Below are positions 44,801 through 53,078 of a stretch of DNA of 64,000 nt, piece after piece. A program made the position numbers and the translations under genes. Positions within the stretch are counted from its first letter, which is position 1. Each line of letters opens with the position of its first letter. The notes under the pieces were generated by a model that did no database searches, was not told the DNA's origin, and saw nothing but the letters and a program-made list of their open reading frames with translations. The stretch comes from Tepidibacillus_B infernus (GTDB taxonomy: Bacteria; Bacillota; Bacilli; Tepidibacillales; Tepidibacillaceae): contig NZ_JBLWFI010000002.1 in assembly GCF_048898065.1 (NCBI RefSeq), positions 1 through 64,000 on the forward strand. Reading direction: 5' to 3'.

Positions 44801-44821
44801 AGAGGCTGCTGAGCAGCCTCT
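44801..44821. repeat. perfect palindrome before the ABC ATPase gene
   Basis: AGAGGCTGCT-G-AGCAGCCTCT, a 10-bp hairpin between the decayed binding-protein gene and the ATPase gene. Hairpins of this kind often follow binding-protein genes and trim downstream expression. Confidence 0.6.
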
Positions 44822-44845
44822 ATAAATAAAAGAAGGTGAACTCAT

Positions 44846-46345
44846 ATGGACCAGCCTGTACTTGAAATGAAAAATATCTGTAAAGCGTTTAATGGCATTA
44901 CCGTTCTTGACAAGGTCGATTTCTCCGTAAAAAAAGGTGAAGTGCATGCTTTGATGGGTGGGAATGGTGCCGGGAAGTCTACATTAATGAAAATACTTAC
45001 TGGCGTTTATACAGCAGATAAAGGTGATATTTTCATTGAAGGAAAGCCAGTGAGTATTAAGAGTTTTGATGATGCTAAAGCAAATAAAATATCGATGATA
45101 TTCCAAGAGTTTAGTTTAATTCCAACACTTACGGTCGCCCAAAATATCTTTCTCACTCGAGAGGGGAAGACATCATTAGGGCTTCTCGATGATAAGGAAT
45201 GTGAGAAGAAAACAGAAAAACTGCTCAAAGAATTAGGGGTCGATATCAAACCATCTGATATTGTTCAAAACCTGGGAGTTGGCTATTGGCAGATGACAGA
45301 AATTGCTAAAGCACTCTCTCAAGAAGCGGAAATATTAATAATGGATGAGCCAACCTCTTCATTAACCAAAACAGAAACCGAAGTACTGTTTAGTTTTATT
45401 AATAAATTGAAAGCAAAGGGCTATTCCATCATTTATATATCACACAGGATGGATGAAATCTTTCAGATATGTGACAGAATTACGATATTACGAGATGGAA
45501 GGTATATCACAACAGAAACAATCAGTGAAACTGATCTTGATACTGTCATTCAACATATTGTGGGTAAGGAGTTTGACCAGGCCTTTGAATGGCAGGAACG
45601 TCATTTCTCAACAGAGGTACCCCCAATTTTTGAAGTTAAAAACTTAAGCGCAGGGGATAAAGTTCAAGATATCAATCTTAAGATTCAACCTTGTGAAATT
45701 GTGGGAATCGCAGGTTTGATGGGAAGCGGAAGAACGGAATTAGTTCGTTGCCTATTTGGTATTGATCCGATTGACAGAGGAGAAATTTACGTTAACGGAA
45801 AAAAGCAATCCATTAAGAGTGCAAAGGATGCCATTGAAGCGGGTATTGCTTTAATTCCAGAAGACAGGCGTCTGCAGGGACTGGTTCTTGAACATAGTGT
45901 GAGAGATAATATGATACTTCCGATTCTTTCCAAGTTAAAAAAAGGCCTATTTATTGATAATAAAAAATCGAATGAAATTAGTAAACAATTGGTTAAAAAG
46001 TTGAATATCAAAACTGATCATATTTTTAAACAAGTGAACTTGCTATCAGGCGGAAATCAGCAAAAAATTGTTCTCGCTAAGTGGCTGGCTAATAACCCTA
46101 CCGTATTATTACTGGATGAACCCACAATTGGTGTAGATATTGGCGCTAAAACCGAGATCATCGATATCATCAGAGAAATGGCTGAAAGTGGCAAGGCGAT
46201 TCTTGTTATCTCTTCAGAACTCCCAGAACTTCTTGCATTGAGTGACCGCGTTGTTGTCATGCATGAAGGGAAAATTAAAAAGGAGATGAAACGAAGGGAG
46301 ATTAAATCAGAGGAGGAATTACAATATGCTATCCAAGGTTTCTAA
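44846..46345 (+). CDS. sugar ABC transporter ATPase (RbsA/MglA type)
   Basis: A 499-aa protein with two fused nucleotide-binding domains, the CUT2 sugar-importer architecture. The first domain has Walker A GGNGAGKST, an unusual signature region (NLGVGYWQMTEIAKAL in place of LSxGxQQ) and Walker B ILIMDEPTS. The second has a degenerate Walker A (GLMGSGRTE) and a good signature LSGGNQQKIVLAKWL. It overlaps the permease gene by 20 nt. RBS AAGAAGGTG. Confidence 0.93.
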   Translation: MDQPVLEMKNICKAFNGITVLDKVDFSVKKGEVHALMGGNGAGKSTLMKILTGVYTADKGDIFIEGKPVSIKSFDDAKANKISMIFQEFSLIPTLTVAQNIFLTREGKTSLGLLDDKECEKKTEKLLKELGVDIKPSDIVQNLGVGYWQMTEIAKALSQEAEILIMDEPTSSLTKTETEVLFSFINKLKAKGYSIIYISHRMDEIFQICDRITILRDGRYITTETISETDLDTVIQHIVGKEFDQAFEWQERHFSTEVPPIFEVKNLSAGDKVQDINLKIQPCEIVGIAGLMGSGRTELVRCLFGIDPIDRGEIYVNGKKQSIKSAKDAIEAGIALIPEDRRLQGLVLEHSVRDNMILPILSKLKKGLFIDNKKSNEISKQLVKKLNIKTDHIFKQVNLLSGGNQQKIVLAKWLANNPTVLLLDEPTIGVDIGAKTEIIDIIREMAESGKAILVISSELPELLALSDRVVVMHEGKIKKEMKRREIKSEEELQYAIQGF

Positions 46346-47306
46346 TTTCGAAAAACCATCAATCCCAGTGCTAAGAAAATTTGAATGGAGAAATTATATT
46401 GTTTATTTTGCCTTTGTTGGGGTGTTAATCTATTTTTCTATTACATTATTTGATGAGGGATTTTTAACATCAGGAAACTTATTAAATATTGTAAGACAAA
46501 CAACAACTATTTCCTTAATGGCTCTTGCCATGACATTTGTAATCAGCACAGGTGAAATAGACCTGTCAGTAGGTTCAATAGCCGCATTATCTTCGCTAGT
46601 AGGGGCTTTAGCTCTCCAAGCCGGTTATGGTATATTGGGAGGGCTGATTGGTGGTGTAGGTACAGGGCTTTTGGTAGGACTTGTCAATGGTTTACTGGTA
46701 ACAAAAGTTGCCATTCCTTCATTTCTCGTAACGCTGGGGACAATGGGAGCCATCAAGGGTTCTGCAATGTGGATAACTGACACCGCACCGGTGCCCATTA
46801 CTGACGCAAATTTCAATTTCATTTTTGGTTCAGGTGATATTGGCCCTATTCCAGTTTTGCTTCTTTGGACATTAGTTTTTACTATCATTGCTCATGTTTT
46901 ACTTCGTAAAACGTCATTTGGACGACAAGTGCTGGCAACAGGCGGAAATGAAAATGCTGCAAGATTCTCAGGTGTTAAGACAATGCGAATTAAGCTGTTG
47001 GTATTCCTGGGCACAGGCGCAATGGCTGGCTTAGCCGGACTTCTATATGCAGGTCGAATGAATGCAGGAAGATTTTCTTTTGGTGAAGGTGACGAACTTT
47101 CCGTTATTGCAGCTGTTATTCTAGGTGGAACCAGCTTATTTGGCGGAGTCGGTACAATCATCGGAACGATTGTTGGATCATTGATGATTGGTACGATCAA
47201 TAACGGACTAATTATCATGGGGCTGGATGTAAGCCAGCAAATGATTGTAAAAGGTCTGATCATTATTTTAGCCGTGGCATTCGGAAAGAAAACAATGAAA
47301 AGATAG
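46326..47306 (+). CDS. sugar ABC transporter permease (RbsC type)
   Basis: A 326-aa inner-membrane permease with eight to ten helices. The CUT2 family motifs ISTGEIDLSVGSIAALSSL and VILGGTSLFGGVGTIIGTIVG are clear. RBS GAGGAGG lies inside the ATPase gene. Last gene of the island; the right inverted repeat lies about 170 bp downstream. Confidence 0.93.
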   Translation: MLSKVSNFEKPSIPVLRKFEWRNYIVYFAFVGVLIYFSITLFDEGFLTSGNLLNIVRQTTTISLMALAMTFVISTGEIDLSVGSIAALSSLVGALALQAGYGILGGLIGGVGTGLLVGLVNGLLVTKVAIPSFLVTLGTMGAIKGSAMWITDTAPVPITDANFNFIFGSGDIGPIPVLLLWTLVFTIIAHVLLRKTSFGRQVLATGGNENAARFSGVKTMRIKLLVFLGTGAMAGLAGLLYAGRMNAGRFSFGEGDELSVIAAVILGGTSLFGGVGTIIGTIVGSLMIGTINNGLIIMGLDVSQQMIVKGLIIILAVAFGKKTMKR

Positions 47307-47427
47307 TCTTATAAGAAAGCAAAATATTGAGACTTTATTACTCCAAACTGACGTCCGCTTATTATTTACTGTACCTGGTTTTGGTTTAGTCAGAAAGGGT
47401 GGCTAATGTATAAATAGGTTATCTGTC

Positions 47428-47461
47428 AACTATAATTTGTAATATTTTACAAATTATAGTT
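47428..47461. repeat. 15-bp AT-rich inverted repeat
   Basis: AACTATAATTTGTAA pairs perfectly with TTACAAATTATAGTT around TATT. It is just inside the right island end and may work as a 3' hairpin for the permease transcript. Confidence 0.6.
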
Positions 47462-47473
47462 ATGTTTACTATG

Positions 47474-47575
47474 CTCAAAAAGTGCTAAATTACTTTAAAA
47501 AAGTATTTGACATAGTACACTTATACGTCAAAAAATAACGTACCCTACCTAGTTGTAAGGTACGTTATTTTTTGT
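47474..47575. repeat. right inverted repeat of the sugar island
   Basis: Reverse complement of 36503-36600: inner TGCTAAATTACTTTAAAAAA and ACTTATACGTCAAAAAATAA, and an outer hairpin AACGTACC/GGTACGTT. Five substitutions and one indel over the inner 71 bp. Confidence 0.85.
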
Positions 47576-47628
47576 AGTACTAAGCCACTTTCATTTCATT
47601 ACAAGATGAGTGGGAATGTATAGGTATG

Positions 47629-47664
47629 GACAACGGAGTGCGTTGGAATATACAATCCTTTAAG
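47629..47664 (+). repeat. degraded right half of the 112-bp hairpin repeat
   Basis: GGACAACGGAGTGCGTTGGA followed by ATATACAATCCTTTA matches the last 35 bp of copy 2 with about five differences. The left half with the main hairpin is absent. Confidence 0.6.
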
Positions 47665-48589
47665 ATTTAAACAAACTTTTTAGAATGAATAGCCCATTAG
47701 CAGGTCTTTCGGCAATACGTCTTGAGAAGTAAGGATACCAATGCTTTCCATAAGGGGTATATACTCTTACTTTATACCCTTCTTTTACTAATTCACGTTG
47801 TAACCCATTACGAACCCCATATAACATTTGAAATTCAAATTGATCATTGGAAATGTTATTTTCTTTGACAAAGCGTTTTGTCTCCTGAATAATTTTTTCA
47901 TCATGAGTAGCAACAGCTGTATAATGGCCATTTTTTAAATGGAGGGCCACGATTTTATTATAATTGGCATCTACGTCTCTCTTTAGCGGGAAAGCAACTT
48001 CCTTAGGTTCCTTATAGGCGCCTTTAACGATGCGGAGGCTTGCCCCTAATTTTCCTAGTCCTTCTACGTCTTTTTCTGTTCGATAAAGGTAAGATTGAAC
48101 GACTAAGCCTACATGTTCCTTGCCGTATTTGGCTAATACACGTTTAAAAATATCTATCGTAATGTCAACGACTGGAGAGTCTTCGATATCGATTCTGACA
48201 AAATTGTTACGTTCTTTAGCTGCGGCTACAATTCGGTCCATATTTTGATAACAAAAATCATGGTCAATACCTAACCCAAGCTGGGTGAGTTTGACAGAAA
48301 CATTGGATTGTAATTGATGTTGTTCGATCATTTCAAAAATTCGGATCGCCTCATCGGTTGCTTGTATCGCTTCATCCTTTGTGGATACGCTTTCTCCCAC
48401 ATGGTCTAAGGTAACTAGAAGTCCTTCCTTATTTAACTGTTTGACCATTTCTACAGCTTGCTCTAAGCTCTCTCCAGCGATAAAGCGCTTTGCCCCCATT
48501 CTCATACCATGCTTTGTAACCACATTGGTGACTGCTTTATTGCTTGCTATCCCTAAAACGACTTTACGACCTAATTGTTCAAAGGCCAT
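47660..48589 (-). CDS. putB: proline dehydrogenase
   Basis: A 309-aa monofunctional FAD-dependent PutA-like barrel that oxidises proline to pyrroline-5-carboxylate and passes electrons to quinone. The FAD and substrate motifs LRIVKGAYKEP, RDVDANYNK, ATHDEK and the C-terminal YFSRRIAERPAN are typical. It is divergent from a sigma-54 activator gene, with a -24/-12 promoter in front. The P5C dehydrogenase gene that follows the activator completes the path to glutamate. Confidence 0.92.
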   Translation of the reverse strand: MAFEQLGRKVVLGIASNKAVTNVVTKHGMRMGAKRFIAGESLEQAVEMVKQLNKEGLLVTLDHVGESVSTKDEAIQATDEAIRIFEMIEQHQLQSNVSVKLTQLGLGIDHDFCYQNMDRIVAAAKERNNFVRIDIEDSPVVDITIDIFKRVLAKYGKEHVGLVVQSYLYRTEKDVEGLGKLGASLRIVKGAYKEPKEVAFPLKRDVDANYNKIVALHLKNGHYTAVATHDEKIIQETKRFVKENNISNDQFEFQMLYGVRNGLQRELVKEGYKVRVYTPYGKHWYPYFSRRIAERPANGLFILKSLFKS

Positions 48590-48670
48590 ACTCCTCTACC
48601 TCACTTTTTTTTACGATTTTTCTTTCTATGCGGCTAAAAATGATTTAACTATTCAATAAGCAATTTTTAA

Positions 48671-48686
48671 GCAATTTTTATGCCAA
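48671..48686 (-). promoter_or_regulatory. sigma-54 promoter of putB
   Basis: On the minus strand TTGGCATAAAAATTGC places GG (-24) and GC (-12) exactly 10 nt apart, matching TGGCAC-N5-TTGC. It reads towards putB. Confidence 0.75.
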
Positions 48687-48809
48687 TTTTCCAAAGAGAA
48701 TAAAAATAATCAATAGACAAAATTTTTTGTATAAGTGTCTAGTCGATTTTTACAATATTGTTTAAAATATAAATAATATTAACAAAATTGTATAACGGGA
48801 GTGGGAGTC

Positions 48810-50375
48810 ATGCTTCAGCAAGTGTTAAAGCTAAAAGATATCGCAGAACCATGGGATAAAACAAAAAAGATGACAAACTTGAATCTTTTTCCCTACGAGG
48901 CAACTTTAGCAGATTTAAATCAGCTAGAAGAGGGAAAAGATATTGGCTTAGAGCAAGATGGGGAAATCATTGCTTGGATTCCTTTTCAACGCTTGGTTTT
49001 AACACTTTTTCAAGCTTGGAAGATGACCCAAGCCTATTATGAAGCACTGCTTTTATCGATTAGTGATGCGGTTACAGGGGTAAATGCTAATGGGGATATT
49101 GTTACCTGGAATACAGCCTCTGAGCAGTTTTATGGTTTTAAAACACAGGAGGTTTTAGGACAGCCAATTACGAAGTTTTTCCAAGAAGATGCAGTTGTTT
49201 TAAAGCAAACCCTCAATAAGGGTTTAAAAATCAAGCACAAATATAACCAGCCTATTCCCAATGTTCATGTTCTAATCAATGCTACCCCTGTTTATATGGA
49301 AGGTAGGTTAATAGGCGGAATATCGGTAGAACGGGACATTAGTGATGTCGTACGCTTAAACGAGGAGTTGTCAACGACTAAAGCATATATTCATGATTTA
49401 GAAAATAAATATGAAAAGAATTACTCAGTCGATCCGTTTGAAAAGATTAAAGGGAAAAGCCATGTGATTAAAGAAACCATTGCTATAGCAAAAAAAGTAG
49501 CAAAAACAGATGCCACTGTATTGATCACTGGAGAAAGTGGAGTAGGAAAGGAGTTATTTGCTGAAGCGATTCATAAAGGAAGTAGGCGAGCAGACCTTCC
49601 TTTCGTAGCCATAAACTGTGGGGCAATCCCAGCTTCACTCTTTGAAAGTGAGCTGTTTGGCTATGAAAAAGGTGCCTTTACAGGGGCAATAAAGGAAGGA
49701 AAAAAAGGGAAAATTGACCTTGCCAAAGGAGGAACGCTATTTTTAGATGAGGTTGGGGAGTTACCACTAGATTTACAGGTTAAGCTTTTACGTGTTTTAC
49801 AAGAAAAACAATTTTACCGTCTAGGTGGAAATACAGCAATTCCTGTAGATGTGCGGATTATTACTGCAACCAATCGCAATTTGGAGGAAATGGTAGCTAC
49901 GGGTAAGTTTAGAGAGGATTTATATTATCGTTTAAATGTCATTTCATTATATATCCCACCATTACGGGAAAGAGCAGAGGACATCCCTGATCTATTAACA
50001 CTCTTTTTAAAGGAATTTTCCTTTAAATATGATACCAATGTACCTAAAATCTCCGCAAAGGTAATGTCGATCTTTTTACATGATGAATGGCGAGGGAATA
50101 TTCGACAGCTTCGGAATGTTGCAGAGCGTTTAATTATTTTAGCGGGTGAAGAGGAGAGAATTGAACCTTACCATTTACATCATATTCTTAAAAAAGGGGT
50201 TTCCGTTACTAAACAGCAATTACTAGATTCAACACTAGATGAAACAAAACAGGAAGAATGGAAAATACGCCAAGCCTTACAAACGACCTATCGTAACAAA
50301 AGTGCAGCTGCTAAGATGTTAGGGATTTCACGCGCAACCCTATACAATAAAATGAAAAAGTATGGGATTGATTAA
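48810..50375 (+). CDS. sigma-54-dependent transcriptional activator, RocR-like
   Basis: A 521-aa enhancer-binding protein. PAS sensor domain near residues 80-190 (SISDAVTGVNANGDIVTWN). The central AAA+ domain has Walker A GESGVGKE, GAFTGA (the sigma-54 contact loop) and Walker B GGTLFLDEVGEL. The C-terminal Fis-type helix-turn-helix is AAAKMLGISRATLYNKMKK. It lies between the two genes of proline breakdown, both with sigma-54 promoters, so it very likely activates them in response to proline or an intermediate. Confidence 0.9.
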   Translation: MLQQVLKLKDIAEPWDKTKKMTNLNLFPYEATLADLNQLEEGKDIGLEQDGEIIAWIPFQRLVLTLFQAWKMTQAYYEALLLSISDAVTGVNANGDIVTWNTASEQFYGFKTQEVLGQPITKFFQEDAVVLKQTLNKGLKIKHKYNQPIPNVHVLINATPVYMEGRLIGGISVERDISDVVRLNEELSTTKAYIHDLENKYEKNYSVDPFEKIKGKSHVIKETIAIAKKVAKTDATVLITGESGVGKELFAEAIHKGSRRADLPFVAINCGAIPASLFESELFGYEKGAFTGAIKEGKKGKIDLAKGGTLFLDEVGELPLDLQVKLLRVLQEKQFYRLGGNTAIPVDVRIITATNRNLEEMVATGKFREDLYYRLNVISLYIPPLRERAEDIPDLLTLFLKEFSFKYDTNVPKISAKVMSIFLHDEWRGNIRQLRNVAERLIILAGEEERIEPYHLHHILKKGVSVTKQQLLDSTLDETKQEEWKIRQALQTTYRNKSAAAKMLGISRATLYNKMKKYGID

Positions 50376-50377
50376 AC

Positions 50378-50394
50378 TTGGCATTATTTTTGCA
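50378..50394 (+). promoter_or_regulatory. sigma-54 promoter of the P5C dehydrogenase gene
   Basis: TTGGCATTATTTTTGCA has GG (50380-50381) and GC (50392-50393) separated by 10 nt, the -24/-12 spacing. It lies directly after the activator gene. Confidence 0.78.
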
Positions 50395-50510
50395 TATAAA
50401 ATATATGAGAAAATATGATTTTTAATGAAAAGGGGGGAGTGAGAATATAATCAAATTTGTGAAAAACATTTCTTCCAAAATTCTAAAGAAAAATAAAAGG
50501 AGCTGATTGT

Positions 50511-52058
50511 ATGATTAAAGAGTTTACGCCAGAACCACTTACGGATTTTTCAAAAGAGGAAAATCGAAAAGCTTTTGAGGCTGCATTAGAACTTGTGAAG
50601 TCAGAATTAGGAAAAGAATATCCTTTAATTATAAATGGAGAAAAAATCTTTACCGAGAAAAAAATCGTATCCTATAACCCTGCAAAAAAAGATGAAGTCA
50701 TTGGTGTGGTTTCCAAAGCAAATCAAGAATTAGCCGAAAAAGCGATTCAAGAGGCAGCGAAAAAGTTTGAAGAATGGAAAAGGTTCCCTGCAGAAGGCCG
50801 GGCTCGGTTACTATTCAAGGCAGCAGCGATTCTTCGTCGACGTAAACACGAATTCTCTGCTACAATGGTTTATGAAGCTGGGAAGAGTTGGGCTGAAGCA
50901 GACGCAGACACAGCAGAAGCAATTGATTTCATGGAATACTATGGCCGTGAAATGGTTCGTTTAGCAGGGCCACAAAAGGTTACTCCACTAGATGGTGAAA
51001 CAAATGACCTTGTTTATATACCATTAGGAGTAGGAATCATTATACCACCATGGAACTTTCCGTTAGCGATCTTGGTTGGGATGACAACAGGTGCGGTTGT
51101 ATCAGGAAATACCGTTATTTTAAAACCAGCGAGTGCAACCCCAGTTATTGCAGCTAAATTTGCTGAACTTCTTGAGGAGGCGGGCATTCCTGCTGGAGTG
51201 GTTAACTATCTACCTGGAAGTGGTGGCGAAGTAGGAGATTATTTAGTAGAGCATCCATTAACTAGATTTATTAGCTTTACCGGTTCTCGTGAAATTGGTT
51301 TACGCATTACTGAAAAGGCAGCAAAGATTAGCCCTGGTCAAAAATGGATCAAACGTGTCATTGCTGAAATGGGTGGTAAAGATGCAATTTTAGTCGATCA
51401 TGATGCTGATTTAAATGATGCCGCTAATGCAATCGTTGCATCTGCCTATGGGTTCCAAGGGCAAAAATGTTCTGCATGTTCTAGGGCTATTGTCCATAAA
51501 GACGTATACGATGAGGTATTAAACTTAGTTACTGAGAAAGCAAAGGCTCTTTCTATCGGTGACCCAGTCAATGTAAAAAATAATTTTGGCCCTGTGATAG
51601 ATAAAGCTGCTTTTGATAGTATCAACCGTTACATTGAAATAGGTAAAAAAGAAGGACGTCTTGTTTTGGGTGGAAATAGTGATGACTCAGTTGGCTACTT
51701 TATTGAACCAACGATTATTGCTGACGTTGATTCCAAAGCAGTGATTGGTCAAGAAGAAATTTTTGGCCCTGTGTTAGCAGTAATTAAGGCAGAAGATTTT
51801 GAGGATGGGGTACGGATTTTTAATGACACAGAATATGGTTTAACTGGTTCACTCTTTGCAAGAAGCAGAGAAACGATTGAAAAAGGTCGTGAAGAATTAC
51901 ATTGTGGTAACCTCTACTTCAACCGTAAATCGACAGGAGCTATTGTAGGCGCTCATCCATTTGGTGGCTTTAATATGTCTGGTACAGACTCAAAAACAGG
52001 TGGGCAAGACTATCTCTTACTCTTTATGCAACTAAAATCGATCTCCGAAAAACTATAA
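50511..52058 (+). CDS. pruA: L-glutamate gamma-semialdehyde (P5C) dehydrogenase
   Basis: A 515-aa NAD-dependent aldehyde dehydrogenase that turns glutamate semialdehyde into glutamate. Conserved: IIPPWNFPLAI, FTGSREIGLRI, the general base in VIAEMGGKDAI, and the catalytic cysteine in GFQGQKCSACSRA. Length and the KEFTPEPLTDFS N-terminus match the RocA/PruA group. RBS AAGGAGC. Driven by the sigma-54 promoter 120 bp upstream. Confidence 0.94.
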   Translation: MIKEFTPEPLTDFSKEENRKAFEAALELVKSELGKEYPLIINGEKIFTEKKIVSYNPAKKDEVIGVVSKANQELAEKAIQEAAKKFEEWKRFPAEGRARLLFKAAAILRRRKHEFSATMVYEAGKSWAEADADTAEAIDFMEYYGREMVRLAGPQKVTPLDGETNDLVYIPLGVGIIIPPWNFPLAILVGMTTGAVVSGNTVILKPASATPVIAAKFAELLEEAGIPAGVVNYLPGSGGEVGDYLVEHPLTRFISFTGSREIGLRITEKAAKISPGQKWIKRVIAEMGGKDAILVDHDADLNDAANAIVASAYGFQGQKCSACSRAIVHKDVYDEVLNLVTEKAKALSIGDPVNVKNNFGPVIDKAAFDSINRYIEIGKKEGRLVLGGNSDDSVGYFIEPTIIADVDSKAVIGQEEIFGPVLAVIKAEDFEDGVRIFNDTEYGLTGSLFARSRETIEKGREELHCGNLYFNRKSTGAIVGAHPFGGFNMSGTDSKTGGQDYLLLFMQLKSISEKL

Positions 52059-52088
52059 GTTGATTTAAATAATATGACCTCGCGAAAA

Positions 52089-52114
52089 AGAGATGCTAGA
52101 AAAATAGCATCTCT
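52089..52114 (+). terminator. terminator after pruA
   Basis: AGAGATGCTA pairs with TAGCATCTCT around a six-base loop. The T run is short. Confidence 0.7.
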
Positions 52115-52120
52115 TATCGT

Positions 52121-52148
52121 TTGCAATCGTCTTATTTGGGGGTATAAT
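52121..52148 (+). promoter_or_regulatory. promoter of amj
   Basis: -35 TTGCAA (52121-52126), 16-bp spacer, -10 TATAAT (52143-52148), 45 bp before the gene. Confidence 0.6.
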
Positions 52149-52192
52149 AGGATGAACTTATTTTTGCAAAGTTAAAAGGACGGATCTTATTT

Positions 52193-52999
52193 ATGACGAT
52201 GTTACAAGACTTAATCATTGTTAGTTCATTGACCATTATTATCCATATGATTGATACCTTCTCCTATTCGGTGCGCTTGGCAGGAGTTCGAACGAGAAGG
52301 TTAGCTTTGGCTTTGTCCTTGTTCAATATTCTCGTACTTATTTCTAGAACATCCAATATGGTTCAAGGCCCATTAGCTGGAGGTTTCGTGGATTATGGCG
52401 CACAAACTGGAGATTTGGGTTGGGTTGAGACAAGATTTCGCTTGATTATTCTTTCTGCAACAATCGGAAGCTTCTTAGGGGCGCTATTAATTCCAACGTT
52501 TATTCGTATCTTTTCTCAGGCGATTGTGAAGCTTGAATTGTATGGATCGATTCCTCATCTTTTGAGAAGAACCTTAACGATTGGGAAAATCAGAAGGATA
52601 GGGAAAGAGTTTTCCCCACCTCGTGTTAATATACATCGGTTCCGAATTGCAGGTGTACCAAAAAGGCTGATTATCTTGCAAATCGCAATAACAGCCATCT
52701 ATACGGTAGGGGTCTTGGCTGCCATGTTTGCCTCCTTGCTTGTACCTGAGCATGCAACAAGAGCGGTCATGTCTTCCGGGATTATTAACGGAATCGCAAC
52801 CATTCTTTATACCGTTTTCGTTGACCCTCAAGTTGCACTTTTAACAGATGAAGTGATCCATGACAAAAAAAGTTACTTAAATATCTCTAACATGGTAGGG
52901 GTACTCATTATGGGGAAAATTGTCGGAACATTGATTGGACAATTGATCTTTATACCTAGTGCCAAAATCATTGCTTATTTCACCATTTTTATCTCATAA
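52193..52999 (+). CDS. amj: lipid II flippase Amj (DUF2837)
   Basis: A 268-aa membrane protein with six or so helices, of the Amj/YdaH family that can replace MurJ as a lipid II flippase in B. subtilis. The N-terminus (HMIDTFSYSVRLAGVRTRRL), NMVQGPLAGGFVDY and length agree with YdaH (about 269 aa). In B. subtilis amj is induced by envelope stress through SigM. Here a sigma-A-like promoter is seen and no clear ECF promoter. Confidence 0.85.
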   Translation: MTMLQDLIIVSSLTIIIHMIDTFSYSVRLAGVRTRRLALALSLFNILVLISRTSNMVQGPLAGGFVDYGAQTGDLGWVETRFRLIILSATIGSFLGALLIPTFIRIFSQAIVKLELYGSIPHLLRRTLTIGKIRRIGKEFSPPRVNIHRFRIAGVPKRLIILQIAITAIYTVGVLAAMFASLLVPEHATRAVMSSGIINGIATILYTVFVDPQVALLTDEVIHDKKSYLNISNMVGVLIMGKIVGTLIGQLIFIPSAKIIAYFTIFIS

Positions 53000-53078
53000 G
53001 GAATCTTTTTGATTAGGTATCATAAGAGAACGCTTGGAAGTAAAGACTAGAAGGTAAAAAGATAATGGGGGCTTTGCG

